Source: JBJHAX01 sp050480705
Lineage (GTDB): Bacteria; Actinomycetota; Nitriliruptoria; Nitriliruptorales; Nitriliruptoraceae
DNA length: 31,333 bases
Assembly (NCBI GenBank): GCA_050480705.1
Contig: JBJHAX010000023.1
Location: 1 to 31,333, forward strand
Direction: 5' to 3'
Positions 30,882 through 31,333 of the stretch are shown in pieces. The first letter of the stretch is position 1; every line of letters starts with the position of its first letter. The notes under the pieces were generated by a model. The model did not search any database. It was not told the origin of the DNA and saw only the letters and a list, made by a program, of their open reading frames with translations. The translations under genes were made by a program, and so were the position numbers.

Positions 30882-31333
30882 TCAACGTCCCGTGTTGTCC
30901 GTGGCCGCAGGGCGGTCGTCGCGCCCACGGCTGCGTTCAACGATCCGCTTGACGATCGGGCCACCGACAACGAGGAGGAGAATCGCCAGGATCACGATGA
31001 CGATGGGGCGGGTCACGAACCCGAGGCCGTAGATCCGCATCATCAGCAGGTAGTTGTGCTCGAGGACACCGCCGAGGATGAAGCCGATGAGAAAGATCGG
31101 GCGCGAGTACCCGAACTCCTTGAGGCACAACCCGACGAACGTGAAGATGACCAGCACCACGATGTCGAGATAGTTGTTCGACGAGGCGAACGCCCCCAGC
31201 ATGCTCGCGATCAGAATAGGAGGCACGATCAGCGACGCCCGCAGCGACGTGACCTTCGCCATGCCCGGCGCGATGGACGCCGACACGAGCACGGCCACGA
31301 TGTTGGCGATGAGCATCGTCCACACGATCATCC
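30882..31333 (-). CDS. Second tripartite tricarboxylate transporter TctA, C-terminal part (cut by window)
   Basis: This is the last 150 residues of a TctA-family permease whose 5' end lies outside the window. Visible features are four to five membrane segments, the LKEFGYSRPIFLIGFILGGVLEHNYLLMMRIYGLGFVTRPIVIVILAILLLVVGGP region that parallels the end of the TctA at 23.9 kb (QKYGYSRVTFIIALVLGGLIERSFTQTMQTFGWSGFVTRPIAGVL), and a charged C-terminal tail. It is clearly a different gene from the first TctA, so the cluster has at least two such transporters. The third DHPD-like gene follows 27 bp downstream in the same direction. Confidence 0.88.
   Translation of the reverse strand, partial: MIVWTMLIANIVAVLVSASIAPGMAKVTSLRASLIVPPILIASMLGAFASSNNYLDIVVLVIFTFVGLCLKEFGYSRPIFLIGFILGGVLEHNYLLMMRIYGLGFVTRPIVIVILAILLLVVGGPIVKRIVERSRGRDDRPAATDNTGR

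Noticed and set aside
1..31333. CRISPR arrays, insertion sequences, phage genes
   Set aside because: No regularly spaced direct repeats, transposase, integrase or phage structural genes were seen in any frame.

Overview
The window is high-GC DNA with dense, overlapping genes, frequent GTG starts and GGAGG-type ribosome binding sites. This fits a high-GC actinobacterium. The mix of Zn-ribbon/UbiD, tripartite tricarboxylate transporter (TTT) and class III CoA-transferase genes is common in environmental lineages such as Acidimicrobiia or Nitriliruptoria, but I cannot place it more precisely.

Left end (1-2.8 kb): housekeeping sequence. It holds the 3' part of tRNA-Asp, a complete tRNA-Phe, an AlkD-type DNA glycosylase gene, two small membrane-protein genes that are translationally linked, and a secreted L,D-transpeptidase.

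From 3.0 kb to the right edge: a catabolic supercluster. It opens with an RpiR-family regulator and an MFS permease. Next come an ornithine cyclodeaminase-like gene (OCD1), a CocE-like hydrolase and two tail-to-tail genes for 4,5-dihydroxyphthalate decarboxylase-like (DHPD-like) proteins. A long minus-strand operon runs from 18.9 to 9.5 kb: universal stress protein, TPP-dependent enzyme, aldehyde dehydrogenase, two class III CoA-transferases, enoyl-CoA hydratase, luciferase-like flavin oxidoreductase, DHPD-like protein. A second OCD-like gene faces it on the plus strand. A second minus-strand operon (26.7-20.2 kb) carries TTT transporter tctC-tctA-tctB, a UbiD decarboxylase and a second TPP enzyme. 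A third (29.7-26.9 kb) carries UbiD, a tiny zinc-ribbon protein, a PNPOx-like split-barrel protein and UbiX. At the right edge, a third DHPD-like gene follows the end of a second TctA, so the cluster continues beyond the window.

Taken together the genes suggest uptake of a carboxylated (probably aromatic or heteroaromatic) acid by a tripartite transporter, prenyl-FMN-dependent (de)carboxylation with the cofactor made by the local UbiX, CoA activation by a paired class III CoA-transferase, hydration, and 2-oxo-acid/aldehyde conversion by TPP enzyme plus aldehyde dehydrogenase. The substrate is not determined by the sequence.

The most striking non-coding signal is a family of six related AT-rich palindromes (core GSAACA-N2 or N5-TGTTGC) placed in the promoter regions of the cluster's transcription units. 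In several cases the palindrome sits exactly between -35-like and -10-like hexamers. This looks like one regulon, and the RpiR protein encoded at its edge is the only DNA-binding regulator in the window.
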